A DNA stretch of 64,000 nucleotides from Parietaria judaica. Taxonomy: Eukaryota; Streptophyta; Magnoliopsida; Rosales; Urticaceae. The number at the start of each line of letters is the position of its first letter. The first letter of the stretch is position 1. Both the position numbers and the translations under genes were made by a program. This document shows positions 1-9,998 of this stretch, piece by piece. Location of the stretch: positions 26,407,056-26,471,055 of the forward strand of contig OX940868.1 in NCBI GenBank assembly GCA_954871525.1. The letters run 5' to 3'. Under the pieces are notes generated by a model, which was given only the letters and a program-made list of their open reading frames with translations, was not told the DNA's origin and searched no databases.

Positions 1-62
1 TAAACGTACATCTACGGAAGTTAATAATAACCAAGACACAGTGATGTTTATAAGTAACTCAC

Positions 63-3000
63 AATATCACCCTTTGCTTCATCAGATTTGGCTGCAGCCA
101 TTGCTTTATTGTGCTCAGCCATTCCCTGTGTTAGCTTCTTCATGGTGGCCCGAGTCAACTCTTCCACATTAGTCAGCCTGAATCGCAGTCAACGATGTAA
201 CTTAGTATTAATTATCCCACAACCAAACAAAATAAAATAGGACATGCTTAGTAAATGAAGTTGAATACATGTTTATTACGAACTATCTCTAATAAATGAA
301 GCTGCACAAGTATAAACGCAATTTAATAGTTAAAAAACGGCTTAATGTTATCAAATTACTTCAATTATGGCTTATTACATAGTAAAAAATAAATACCATT
401 TCAAAGGAACGTCCTAGTCGTCCTAAATTTCAGGATAATGAAGAAATAAAGAAAATTATGTATGCGCATATACTAAATAGTCACCTTTCAGATTAAAAAA
501 AAAAAGTCACCTTTCAGTAAAGTCCTTGTATTGCTCCGAGAAGTCCTCGCCAAGCCTATCTGACGGTTGGCCCGTCACTATTTTGTAACCACATAAGCTG
601 TTTGTTGCATTAGGTACCTATATTATTAAGTTAAATTAAATACGGTTGAACATAACAGTATAATAACTGCGGGAATTTTCTGAATAATTCATCCCATGAT
701 ACAATTTTATGCTAAAAATATCTGTAGATATTAAGAAAGTTAGAAGTATTTTGTAAATAGTAATAATGCGTTCTTAGTTATTGTAATTATAGCTATAATT
801 AGATAGGTTTATATTTATTTGTATTATTATTGTTATTGGCTGCTGATTAGTATAAGCAGTACTCTATATTCTTCATCATTTAGATCTAAAAAGTTATCCG
901 AAATTCAAATAATATCTTCAATAGAAAAAAAACATAGGCACATAATAATTAACTTTATAGTCTAAGAATCTAATCCTAAGAACTAGATTAACATTTTCGA
1001 CAACTGGCATTAGGACATTAAGAATAGAGATGAGCAACCTTCTGAGCAAGATGGTGAAATGTGTACAACAGGCACTCGACATATGTGAAGTTCATCTCTT
1101 CCCCAGTCTTTCTCCGAGGCATGTACTTCTTGAAAAGAGATAGAGAAATCACGTTATTATTATTTTAAAATAAGAATAATTTGACAAATAAAAAGAATGT
1201 CATTCGCAATTATCAAACACAAATCTACCCAGCAACATATGCTTGGCATTCTAATTTTAAAAAAATCATATTTTATTTTAATGAGAAGATTAGTTTTAGT
1301 AATTAAAAAAAAAAATCAATACGATAGTCATTTTTACAAATAATAGTTCTAGTTATACCATTGTTTTCAATGAGAATAATTTTAAGATTTACCGATAATA
1401 GTTGGACGATGGAAGGAAGAATCTGACGGGAGTCTTGTGGTGTTGTGTAAGGTGAGACTTCTGCAAGTGCTTTGAGCAAATCTAACTTCCGCTCCTCCGG
1501 TAACTGACAAGAGAAAAATGTAGGTTTTGAGATATAATGGTAAAAAGTAATGAAAACGAAGAAAAAGTAAACCAAATTTGACATCATAATATAGCGGTCA
1601 GCAGCGACATGTTCTTTCTTTCTTGATTATTGACTGAGACTTAGGAAGTTACAATCTTTTTATAGGCCAAGTGGTGAATCTAATAGCATATCTAGACCAA
1701 ACAATATATGGAACTAACCCTGCAATCTAGAGATATATAAGAAAGCTGATTTAAATCTAACAAATAAAGTAAACAACAGATACAAATAAACATTAATATC
1801 TCTGAACAGCGAATGTTCAATAATCAATATTGTTACTACGTACCTTATCAAAGACGGGAATGATGTGCTTGTTGAGATAGTTTAGAAACTTGCTGCTTGA
1901 TGCACCCCTCTGTTTCACAAGTAATATAAATGGATTAAACTTGCTGCTTGATGCACCCCTCTGTTTCACAAGTACTTGACAGGTTGGACCCTCTATTATA
2001 AGGGATGTGGAACTGGCCCCTCTATTATAAAAATAGCATAAATGCCCCTTTCATTACAATTTTGGTGTAGAATCAGCTATCTCTGTTAATTGACAGAATT
2101 GGCTTAATTCCACACCAAAATCAGGGATCAATCTAATATCTTCGAAATAGAGGGGTCAAATCCATACAACCTTCAAAACCTAAGGGCTGCATTTATGATT
2201 ATATTACTTAACGCACCACTACAAATGGAAGAGCCATGTAGAGGCAAGATATCAATCGGTCAATATGGTCTGCATCTGCGACCTGCAATACTCGTCAACC
2301 ATAAATATGGCCCTAATGTCAGAAATAAACAAATAAACGAGAATAATTACAGGCAGAAGAATCGTATGAAAAGCAATCAATAGAAGAAGAAAAAGAAAAT
2401 AAAAAATTAGAACCCTAAAAGCTCTATCACTAGGTATACTACCTTTTCTTTCACTAGAAAACAATGGCAATACTAATTTCCTACAATGAGCTCCCAAAAA
2501 AGGGGAAAGAATATAAAAAGAAAAATAAAACAAAGAGATATGGACAATGAAAGTTATATGGCCTGAAGCTACATGATATGATCATATGTTACAGATTAAA
2601 AATTGAGAATATCAGAATATAATATCAAATGTCAGCTTGGTACAATTGCTAAAGGAGTGGCACTTGGCTAAAAGAGATCCAAATTTTAGATAGTAGAATA
2701 TGAACTAAGGAAACAATAATCTAGCTCATGCCACGAGCCGTAACTTTATTTTATCTTTTATGTGATTTCATTTATTTCATCGTGTTTAAGGGTTTAGGCA
2801 CAGCCCTTTAAGTGGTAATGTTTGGGTTATTTAAAGAGCTCTAACAATGAGAAAGGGAAGCCACATATAAGTCTGTAAATTTGTTCAGATAATATACTAA
2901 GTTTCTCTATAGGGTTTATAAAAGAAAGAGATTCACTGGTTCTAGACACTTGATGGGATTCATTACGCGGGGTCCTAAAAGCTCAGGGGAGAGATAGTTT

Positions 3001-4702
3001 AAGGATCACATTAAGGTCTAATCATAGTAAAATTTAACTAAGAAATTTGGATCATCTGATTGAAGACATTACCTGATACACAAACAAATCGTTAGATCTA
3101 GATTACTAATTTATATTTCCAAATCCGATGCCTAGAAACAGTGCAAAGAAGAACTCACATTGAACTGTGCATCTAAATCAGCTTGACCTTCAATGATTCC
3201 GATTAGCTCTTTCATTCGCTCTGCAGGAGCTTTGTCTCCAAATATGGTCAAACCTCTCAAAAAATCAATGAACATTCTAAACTCCGCTCCAGTCACATCT
3301 TCTAAACTCTGTAACGGAATTCAGGTCAGTCTGTCACCCTCTAATAATAACTATATGATAAAAATACCTTGGTTAGTTTTACGAACATGCCTTTTTTATC
3401 AAATCGGTAATGTGCCTCTCCATTTCCTCTTGAGGCTTCAACAGTTCTGCTTTGATAGGAAATACCTACAAAAATAAAATTAAGTTACACCTCCACAGAG
3501 CATGATATTGTTGAACCATCGTATAGAACATGACCCCATACCTTATCTCTTATAAAGCTCAAAACCTTCTCTCGAATAAACTCATCTGTGGTTGGCTCAT
3601 CAACATTGCATATGTGCTTAAACAAGGTTGTCAAAGAGGCTGCAAAACCCAAATGTTATATAAGTACCATGCTTCGTGCAAAACCCAAATGTTATATAAG
3701 TACCATGCTTCGTGCAAACAGTTCAAATAATCAAAAGGAACTGTACTATTTGACATCACTGGGAAGAAGTCGTTTACGGATATTGGATAAACAAATGAAC
3801 ATTTTTCCTAGTAGGAATATAAATCCAATGTCATGGGAAATCCTAATTACTAATAATTGCAACTGTTATAAACTCAAGTTTTTCATTTTTTATGTCATCG
3901 TTAAACAAGGATCAACGAGAAGAAGGGAAAAAACAGCTAAATAGTCCCTTAATAAAGTCTATGGACAACTTAAATTGTACAGTGAGACAAAAAAGTAAAT
4001 TTAAAAGGAAAGGAAATGATAAATACTTGTACAGCATAAAAATAATAATCCAAAACTAGGTAAGAAGTTCATCTCAAAGCCTACATCCACGGATTTCTTG
4101 CTAATAACTCAAACACAACACACCAAATATTGAATTACCTTTAACATCTTGCCTCAAAAGAGCCATAAGAGCTTTATGGACCGCGTCACGCTCCACAAAT
4201 TCCTCTAGAAAACCAACAATTAACGGTATTAGATTCATACAATACATCCCCGAACACCGCAACTCAAACGTACTATTAGCGTACCCGCCGCAAGAATCTG
4301 AACGAGAATGTCCACAATCTTGGCGATGTGCTCGGGCGTATCCTTGCAGAACAGCGGAAGCCCGCGAATCGCTTGCACTCGAACCTGAAAGCATCCGAAA
4401 AAAGCACCACGAGTTTTGAATTCCAATGCTATAACTTGCAGCCATTTCCCAGTGGAGAGAACAAACCGAACATTCTCATACTTACCCCGAGCTCTTCTTC
4501 CTCGATCAAATCGAGGTGAGTGTCGATGGCGGGACTGGAGAGGTCCGGGAAGAACTTGAAAAACCTAGGGATGAGCTGCGCAGCCAGTTGCTTGGCCTTG
4601 ATGCTCGTCTTCGCAGCAGCGATAATCCCCTTGTAGTCCTCCACATTCTGCCGAAAGCCCTAAGCTTCAAGTTGGAACTCCGAAGCCACAGAACACAGTG
4701 AA

Positions 4703-4742
<40 letters not shown>

Positions 4743-4826
4743 AGACTTGTCTTTGGATTCGTTGAGGCGCTCACCGAACTCGTAGAGCTTCTCGATGTGG
4801 AGAGCTTCGTCGGTGGGATCGGTCAT
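63..4826 (-). CDS. API5: API5-like apoptosis inhibitor 5 protein, 3' part beyond the window
   Basis: Homologue of apoptosis inhibitor 5 (AAC-11), a nuclear all-helical HEAT/ARM-like scaffold that restrains programmed cell death. Exons in transcript order: 4740-4826, 4486-4647, 4285-4384, 4139-4204, 3542-3639, 3391-3465, 3159-3308, 2217-2282, 1844-1909, 1393-1503, 1039-1128, 511-617, 63-177. They join in frame to 431 codons and end at a donor (GTGAGT) at 62, so the C-terminus lies left of the window; the human protein has about 500 residues. Recognisable blocks are KQLAAQLIPRFFKFFPDL (exon 2), VRVQAIRGLPLFCKDTPEHI (exon 3), SLEDVTGAEFRMF (exon 7), LPEERKLDLLKALAEVSPYT (exon 10) and MNFTYVECLLYTFHHLA (exon 11). 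The start is the ATG opening MTDPTDEALHIEKLYEFG, the conserved plant N-terminus. Intron 6 seems to use a GC donor (AAG/GCATGT). Several splice sites are flanked by short duplications. ATP11 lies upstream on the same strand. Confidence 0.93.
480..517. repeat. Duplicated 12-bp splice-donor block in API5
   Basis: GTCACCTTTCAG occurs at 480-491 and 506-517, separated by an A-rich run. Read on the gene strand, each copy gives CTGAAAG/GTGAC, so the exon 12 donor (exon end 511) has an identical decoy 26 nt further into the intron. Use of the decoy would shift the reading frame. Confidence 0.85.
1886..1974. repeat. 38-bp direct duplication carrying an API5 3' splice site
   Basis: The same 38 bp stand at 1886-1923 and 1937-1974, offset by 51 bp. 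On the minus strand each copy holds the acceptor GAAACAG/AGGGGTGC and the first 24 nt of exon 9. The upstream copy is thus a complete second acceptor at 1960. The 51 nt between the two acceptors have no stop in the API5 frame. Confidence 0.93.
1982..2171. mobile_element. Small inverted-repeat (MITE-like) element in API5 intron 8
   Basis: The left end GGACCCTCTATTAT is mirrored by ATAGAGGGGTC near 2150-2157. Inside, ATTTTGGTGTAGAAT (2064-2078) is mirrored by TTCCACACCAAAAT (2108-2121). No coding capacity is visible. Exact ends and a target duplication could not be set; it lies beside the duplicated acceptor. Confidence 0.4.
3642..3713. repeat. 36-bp perfect tandem duplication in API5 intron 4
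   Basis: Two adjacent identical 36-bp units (3642-3677 and 3678-3713) lie directly upstream, on the gene strand, of the exon 5 acceptor. Only the outermost TTTTGCAG is a usable acceptor. The second copy reads TTTTGCAC, so no decoy site arises. Confidence 0.93.
4708..4738. repeat. (GA/CT)n microsatellite at the API5 intron 1 donor
   Basis: An uninterrupted GA run. On the gene strand intron 1 begins GTCTCTCTCT, so the microsatellite starts inside the 5' splice site. Confidence 0.95.
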
Positions 4827-4959
4827 GGCGCTGAGCGAAAATCGAAGAAGAAGAAGATAATAGACATGAGAATCGCACAGATAGAGATATATATAGATAT
4901 AGACATGGTCGAAGAGCTTGGTAACAGTGAGGGCTTGTGAGCTGCACTTACCGGTTGGT

Positions 4960-4962
<3 letters not shown>

Positions 4963-4994
<32 letters not shown>
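4963..4994. repeat. (AG/CT)n microsatellite upstream of API5
   Basis: About 16 AG units, some 140 bp upstream of the API5 ATG, probably in the 5' leader or core promoter. CT-rich leaders are common in plants. The rest of 4827-5160 has no clear gene feature. Confidence 0.9.
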
Positions 4995-4999
<5 letters not shown>

Positions 5000-5160
5000 A
5001 AGGAAAGAGAGAAAGAAGCAGAGCTTTCAGTGATTTCCGTCAATGAAGCTGTGTATCATCATCATCTTCAAAAGCCCTCTTCCATTTATGACTGAAAACG
5101 ACGTCGTGTGTTTCACGTTCATACGACCTGTCGTTTCTCTTCTGGCTCTTTTTAAGTGCG

Positions 5161-5632
5161 GGTCGTTGGCGGCGAAAATACTCAACCACGTCGAATGTTG
5201 AACTTTTATATTTATTTTCATTTTCTGACAGCAGAAATACCTATTTACGATGAATGTTGCACTTTAATACTTAATTACGACGAATGTTATATTTTATTTT
5301 TTAACGACAAAAGTACTCATATTTTTATATACGAGAGTATGTAATTAAATCCTTAATTGATATTTAACTAGCTAAAGATAAGCTATTATTTAGTGGCAAA
5401 AGTAATCACATTATTATAGATGAGCTAATGTAAGGGACGACATATAATAATTACATAAGCTCATGACAAAATGAGTATTTTTGCCATGCAAAGTAAGGTG
5501 TTACATTTGTCGTAACCAGGTATTTTTGCCGTCAAAAAACTAAAAATACGTATTAAAGTGCAATATTAATCGTAGTTAAGTATTTTCACCGTCAACAAAA
5601 TTGAAAAATAAGTATTTTCACCACCGATAACC
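5161..5632. mobile_element. Foldback (inverted-repeat) element upstream of API5
   Basis: The left end GGTCGTTGGCGGCGAAAATA is mirrored by the right end, whose reverse complement reads GGTTATCGGTGGTGAAAATA. The arms hold degenerate sub-repeats of the type 'aatacNtatttacgaNgaatgtt(g)cacttta', in opposite orientation on the two sides. No ORF is visible. The flanking 9-mers (TTAAGTGCG and TTAGGTTTT) agree only in part. Placement with the Mutator-like group rests on the GGCGGC-AAAA end motif and is an inference. Confidence 0.55.
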
Positions 5633-6245
5633 TTAGGTTTTTTGTTTTTTTTTTTTTAAGAAAACCCTTTAAGTTTTAATCGTTTATCTTTCACTTAAAT
5701 AATTTTGCATTATTCCGCTAAATCAATTGTTCGAGCAGGACTGTGATTGGACAATCGGTTCTTATTTTGAGAGATCAAATTAATTAGGGCTTAGATAATT
5801 AAATTTATGAAAATTACACTCAATTACAGCTAGGTTCAATAAATACACATAATAACTTAACTAATAACTACAGTAATTAAAACCTATTGTAATAAAGCAA
5901 TAAAATACCCTAGCCTCGCCTAGGGGCTGCTTGGCCGAACATGGAGTTATAGGGCTTTGGGCTCGGGCCAGCTGTTACGGATCCGTCTACGATACATAAC
6001 CGTATTTCGGATCAGTTATTTAGCAGTTTTGTATATTTGGCACATGAATTGTGCATAAATGAAAATGTTATTTGTGCGTATGTTTTCATTCACATTCAAC
6101 CCGAAAACGGAAAAAAGCTCGATGCACAAGTCGAAACAAGCGAACTGAAGAGTAAATAAAGCCAACTTATCGAAGAAAAGAAATTCCAAAATCTCTGAGA
6201 TAGCTTCTTCTTATTTCACGGGAACCCTTATTCGAGAAAGACGAA
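5633..6245. other. Spacer between the ATP11 3' end and the foldback element
   Basis: Mostly AT-rich with no ORF of note. A slightly GC-richer patch at 5920-5990 was not recognised. The part next to 6245 should be the 3' UTR of ATP11. Confidence 0.6.
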
Positions 6246-7592
6246 TCACAACCCGGGCATTTCAAGCACTTTCAGGACGTCGTTGAACTCGAAGTCACGA
6301 GTCTCTTTGTTGAATCGTTGGACCAGCTTGTAGCGTGAATCGTTGAGGTAAAAGGATTGAGCCGTGTCGAGAAGCCACTCCGCCTCAGCGTCACTGAGCT
6401 TGCTGGTAAACACCACGTCGCCACGAACAAGAACGATACCCTTGCTTTCTGCAAACTCTTTGTAGTAAGTTATGGTCAAGTACGGAGCCGCTTGCGTTCC
6501 TCTTGCCTTGTAATCTTCCAAACCGGTGAAGATAATGTGCGGCAATTGTACTGCAACAAACAATTTAAACAACACGAGTGAACAGTTATATATCAGCTAT
6601 GGTACTGAACTTGTCATTAAATCTCAGTTTTCTCATTAAACTTTCTTATATCAGTTTTCCCGGAACTTGTACATTTTTTAGCAAATTCTCACCAGAATAT
6701 GAAAAAATATGGCTTACATTTTAAACTTAATGCAATGTTTATATGTATACACACTATTAAGTGCATCGCAAACCGTTAATTAGACAACACGACAATTTTT
6801 CGGTAGCATAGCTTATAATTACTCCATAAATTTGCAGAACAAAATCATGAATCAGATCAGACAAAGCTCGTAATTAGTCTATCATAAATCGTCTTCAAAA
6901 TTAGTGATCGATTGATAAGAAAGGTAAGTTGACCTCATTATTTCAAGGGACCAACTATCAAGGGTGATAGATTGATTGAGGTCTTGCTCTTTAACAATGG
7001 AGTTATAAGCAAATGTTCTTATAGCCCTAGAAGTAAGTGATTGCAGGCAAACCTTGAACGAACATTGTCGAGTAACCACTTCCTCTCCACAGAGGGATGA
7101 CGAAATATCGACTGCAAGATCGGGAAGACGTTCAAAACTAGGAATACGGGGAAGAAAACTGAGAGATGGTAGTAAGAAACTACCAATCTGCTGCTCTCTG
7201 CTCCAATAAGCTAAAGAGCTGTGCTTTCATGGTTACTCCTACGTGCCCTCGTCCAATATGGTACTGGCAACAACAAACAAGATGATCCATATACATCACA
7301 GATGACAAAATTCCAAGGACGAAGAGATTGAGGGGGTTACATCGTCCCAAGCGGAGGCCAAATCCTCGGCGGAGCGATGCTTGACCCTCTCGACGTCGAT
7401 GATCGAATCCAGAGGCTTCCGCTCCAACGGCGAGAAGCCGCTTGCGAACCTCGAGGTCCTGACGCCCCCTAGTCGATTCCATTTCGCGAAATCTCCCGGA
7501 ATCAATTTCTCGCGTACGGACGGGGAGGTGTTCAAATGGCTGCCGATCGAAGGAGAAGAAGCTCTTAGCTTCGTTAACGCTCTTCTGAGCAT
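6246..7592 (-). CDS. ATP11: ATP11-type mitochondrial F1-ATPase assembly factor
   Basis: Chaperone that binds the F1 beta subunit in the mitochondrial matrix and helps assemble the alpha3beta3 hexamer (Atp11p/ATPAF1 family; Arabidopsis counterpart At2g34050). Exons in transcript order: 7341-7592, 7184-7263, 7053-7111, 6246-6550. They join in frame to 231 residues with stop TGA. The N-terminus (MLRRALTKLRASSPSIGS...) is rich in Arg and Ser with few acidic residues, as in a mitochondrial presequence. Family blocks are LASAWDDYHIGRGHVGVTMK across exons 1-2, CRYFVIPLWRGSGYSTMFVQ in exon 3, and PHIIFTGLEDYKARGTQAAP with YKLVQRFN in exon 4. An ATG at 7608 in another frame does not fit the family. 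API5 follows on the same strand, as in Arabidopsis. Confidence 0.93.
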
Positions 7593-8160
7593 CTCGACGG
7601 AGAGCCAATTGGGTGTGTTTCTGTGTTCACTCGTTCAAGACTTTTATCGAGCACTTGTCCCTCGATTTGTATGGTTAACTGAAATGCATCAAAAGAGCAA
7701 AGACTTATTTTCCATTTATAACCAACTCACAATCAGGTTGTTCTCGAACTTCTAAACATTTATATCGATGTCGTTTCGCACTCTTCATTTTATAAATATA
7801 TTTTTTGTCGACGGGCATGCCGAGGGATAAATGATAATAAATGGATATATCGTCTGCTAATAATATTGCATAAATTTCACGGGTACATCGCTTGCCAATC
7901 GAAATATCGACGAATATTCCGGAAAATATTTTTAGTATTTCAATCATATTTTTATATAGTTTTTAAATTATCTATTTATTATACGTGACACATAGTTATA
8001 GTCTAGAAAACACACTCATAAATATAGCATAACATAAAAGTCATAACTCGTAACATAATGTCGACATAACATAAAACAAGTTAGGCATCATAATAAAGTT
8101 ATAGAGTGCGAACATAATACGAACATAGAGTAAAAAGTACAAACATAAACACGAAGCATG
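7593..8160. other. ATP11 upstream region and old repeat
   Basis: The first part must contain the ATP11 promoter; no distinctive TATA box was singled out. From about 7760 the sequence (ATCGATGTCGTTTCGCACTC..., GGATATATCG) is resumed by similar sequence at 8945-9105 beyond the hAT element. This suggests an older repeat that the hAT element interrupted. Confidence 0.5.
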
Positions 8161-8168
8161 GTTCTAAA

Positions 8169-8933
8169 CAGAGGCGGAGCTATTCAATGCTCAGTGAATA
8201 CACAGGCACCACCTGAAAACTGTGCGTAAAAATTTAAACGAAAAAAATTGAAAAAATAAAATAAAATCAGTCGATATCATATAATAACGTCAACATTATT
8301 CATTTATTTGCCCAACAACAAAAGAACGTGGGTTATGTGGTTAAGTTGAAAGTACTGAGTTCTTATTTCCTAGGTGGTCAAGAGTTTGACTCCTAGCAAA
8401 CTCTTTTTTATTTTAAGTAGTAATAATAGTTTTTATTATTACTTTTTATTTCTTATTAAATTTATATAATTTGTTAATAACAAAATTTATAATTGAAATA
8501 AGAATTTTGATGTTTTTAATTTGTAAGCTATATCACATTTTTTAATATAAAAAATTATTGATATTTATGTGCTTGAAAATAAAAACTTAACTTTATATAG
8601 TAAAAAGAATTATTTTTTTTTGGAAAAAAAATTATTTTTACATTTTGTGTTATACAATAGAGACAAAAATTATTAATATTTTTCATTGTGAAAATTGTAA
8701 TATTATTGTGATCATTTCATATTAAATTTCATCTCCATTGTTAAAAATAAACGTTAAACTCGGCATAAGAACTTTTTTTATTTATTTTGATAGTACGAAT
8801 TATATTTTTTTAGTATCGAAGATTGTTGTTATTTATGTGCTTGAAAAATAAACTATTAAATATTTACTTTAAAAAAATCGTTAAAAATATACATTAGACA
8901 TCACCTGAACTGAAAATCCTGGCTCCGTCACTG
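8169..8933. mobile_element. Non-autonomous hAT element
   Basis: Ends are CAGAGGCGGAGC and, reverse-complemented on the right, CAGTGACGGAGCCAGGATTT, typical of plant hAT elements. It is flanked by the exact 8-bp duplication GTTCTAAA (8161-8168 and 8934-8941), the hAT target-site length. There is no transposase ORF, and the interior is about 80% AT. Confidence 0.85.
8331..8409 (+). other. tRNA-like A/B-box module inside the hAT element
   Basis: GGTTATGTGGTTAAGTTG resembles an A box. GTCAAGAGTTTGACTCCTAG, about 45 bp on, resembles a B box. A run of six T follows near 8403, as for a Pol III stop. The module cannot fold as a complete tRNA as read, so it is tRNA-like only. Confidence 0.4.
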
Positions 8934-8941
8934 GTTCTAAA

Positions 8942-9998
8942 TGTCGATATTGACGTCGTTTCGTGCTCTTAAATTTACGGATATATCACTTGCCGACGAA
9001 TAAATTGGAAGAAATTGAGATATCGATTTCCTGCGAATATCGTATCGCATTTATCATTTTATGGGCACGTCGTGGATATATCGACGATATATCTGGATAT
9101 TTAAAATCATGGTTCATTTTCTTATAGGAACTTACTTTGAAAATATAATTTAGAATTTTTGGCTTTTATATTACCTTTATTTTCAATTTTTTACAAAAAC
9201 CTAACCTTTATATACCTTTTGTTTTATCAAAAAAGAGCATTGAATCCCATGCTACTTGGACGAAACTTGATTTGTTTCCAATACCATATTAGAAAGAAAG
9301 TATGAAAATCGACAAAAAAACAAAACAACAAAAAAACAAAAACAAAGTATGAAAAGTTTATCAAATTTTATATCCAGAAAATGAATATGGTATTACTAAC
9401 ATGTATATGAGGCTATAAAATCAGGTGTTTTTCGACGTCGGACATTATTGACCATGATCAGCTTGAGCACTGTTTCGGGTGGTTGAGAGCCATTGCTCAA
9501 TTGAAGAAGAAACACAGAGAACTAAGACCCAAATGGACACGGGCATGACTGTCAGTTCGAGCTTTGAAGGAAGGAAACTTGCCCTTTCCCAACATTGATG
9601 AAACTCGACAAGCCGTAAAATCGAGTCTAATTTTCACAATCATAAGAGCTTCAATTCCATTCAAACCCATTTGTAGTCATACGAATTAAGGAATGATAAT
9701 ACCATCCATTCATTACCAACATCAATGCGTATGAGCATACCCAAAAGAACAATGTCGCGAAAAATCACCAACCAGATCAAAAAATTAGAAACGAAAGCAC
9801 AATCAGTGGATGGATGAAAAAAAACGGCCAAGTGCACCCACTAACGGTGGATGGATGAAAAAAATCGGTCAGCTTCCCGAAACATAATTTGAGTACTTTT
9901 ATCATTTAATTTTAATGTTGAGTACACAAAGAAAACTTTGACTAAAATTTAAATATTTATGCCATAATTAATTATGCTGCTTCATCTCTTTATAAAAA
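8942..9998. other. Intergenic DNA without a recognised gene
   Basis: Contains the continuation of the old repeat (8945-9105), AT-rich DNA, a somewhat GC-richer stretch at 9430-9700, and two copies of GTGGATGGATGAAAAAA (near 9806 and 9847). No coding evidence. Confidence 0.5.

Noticed and set aside
3642..3713. CRISPR-like repeat
   Set aside because: Only two adjacent units with no spacer, in a plant intron; a simple tandem duplication.
7180..7608. A 142-codon frame beginning at 7608 on the minus strand
   Set aside because: It overlaps ATP11 exons 1 and 2 in another frame; only the 7592 frame with the intron at 7264-7340 matches the ATP11 family.
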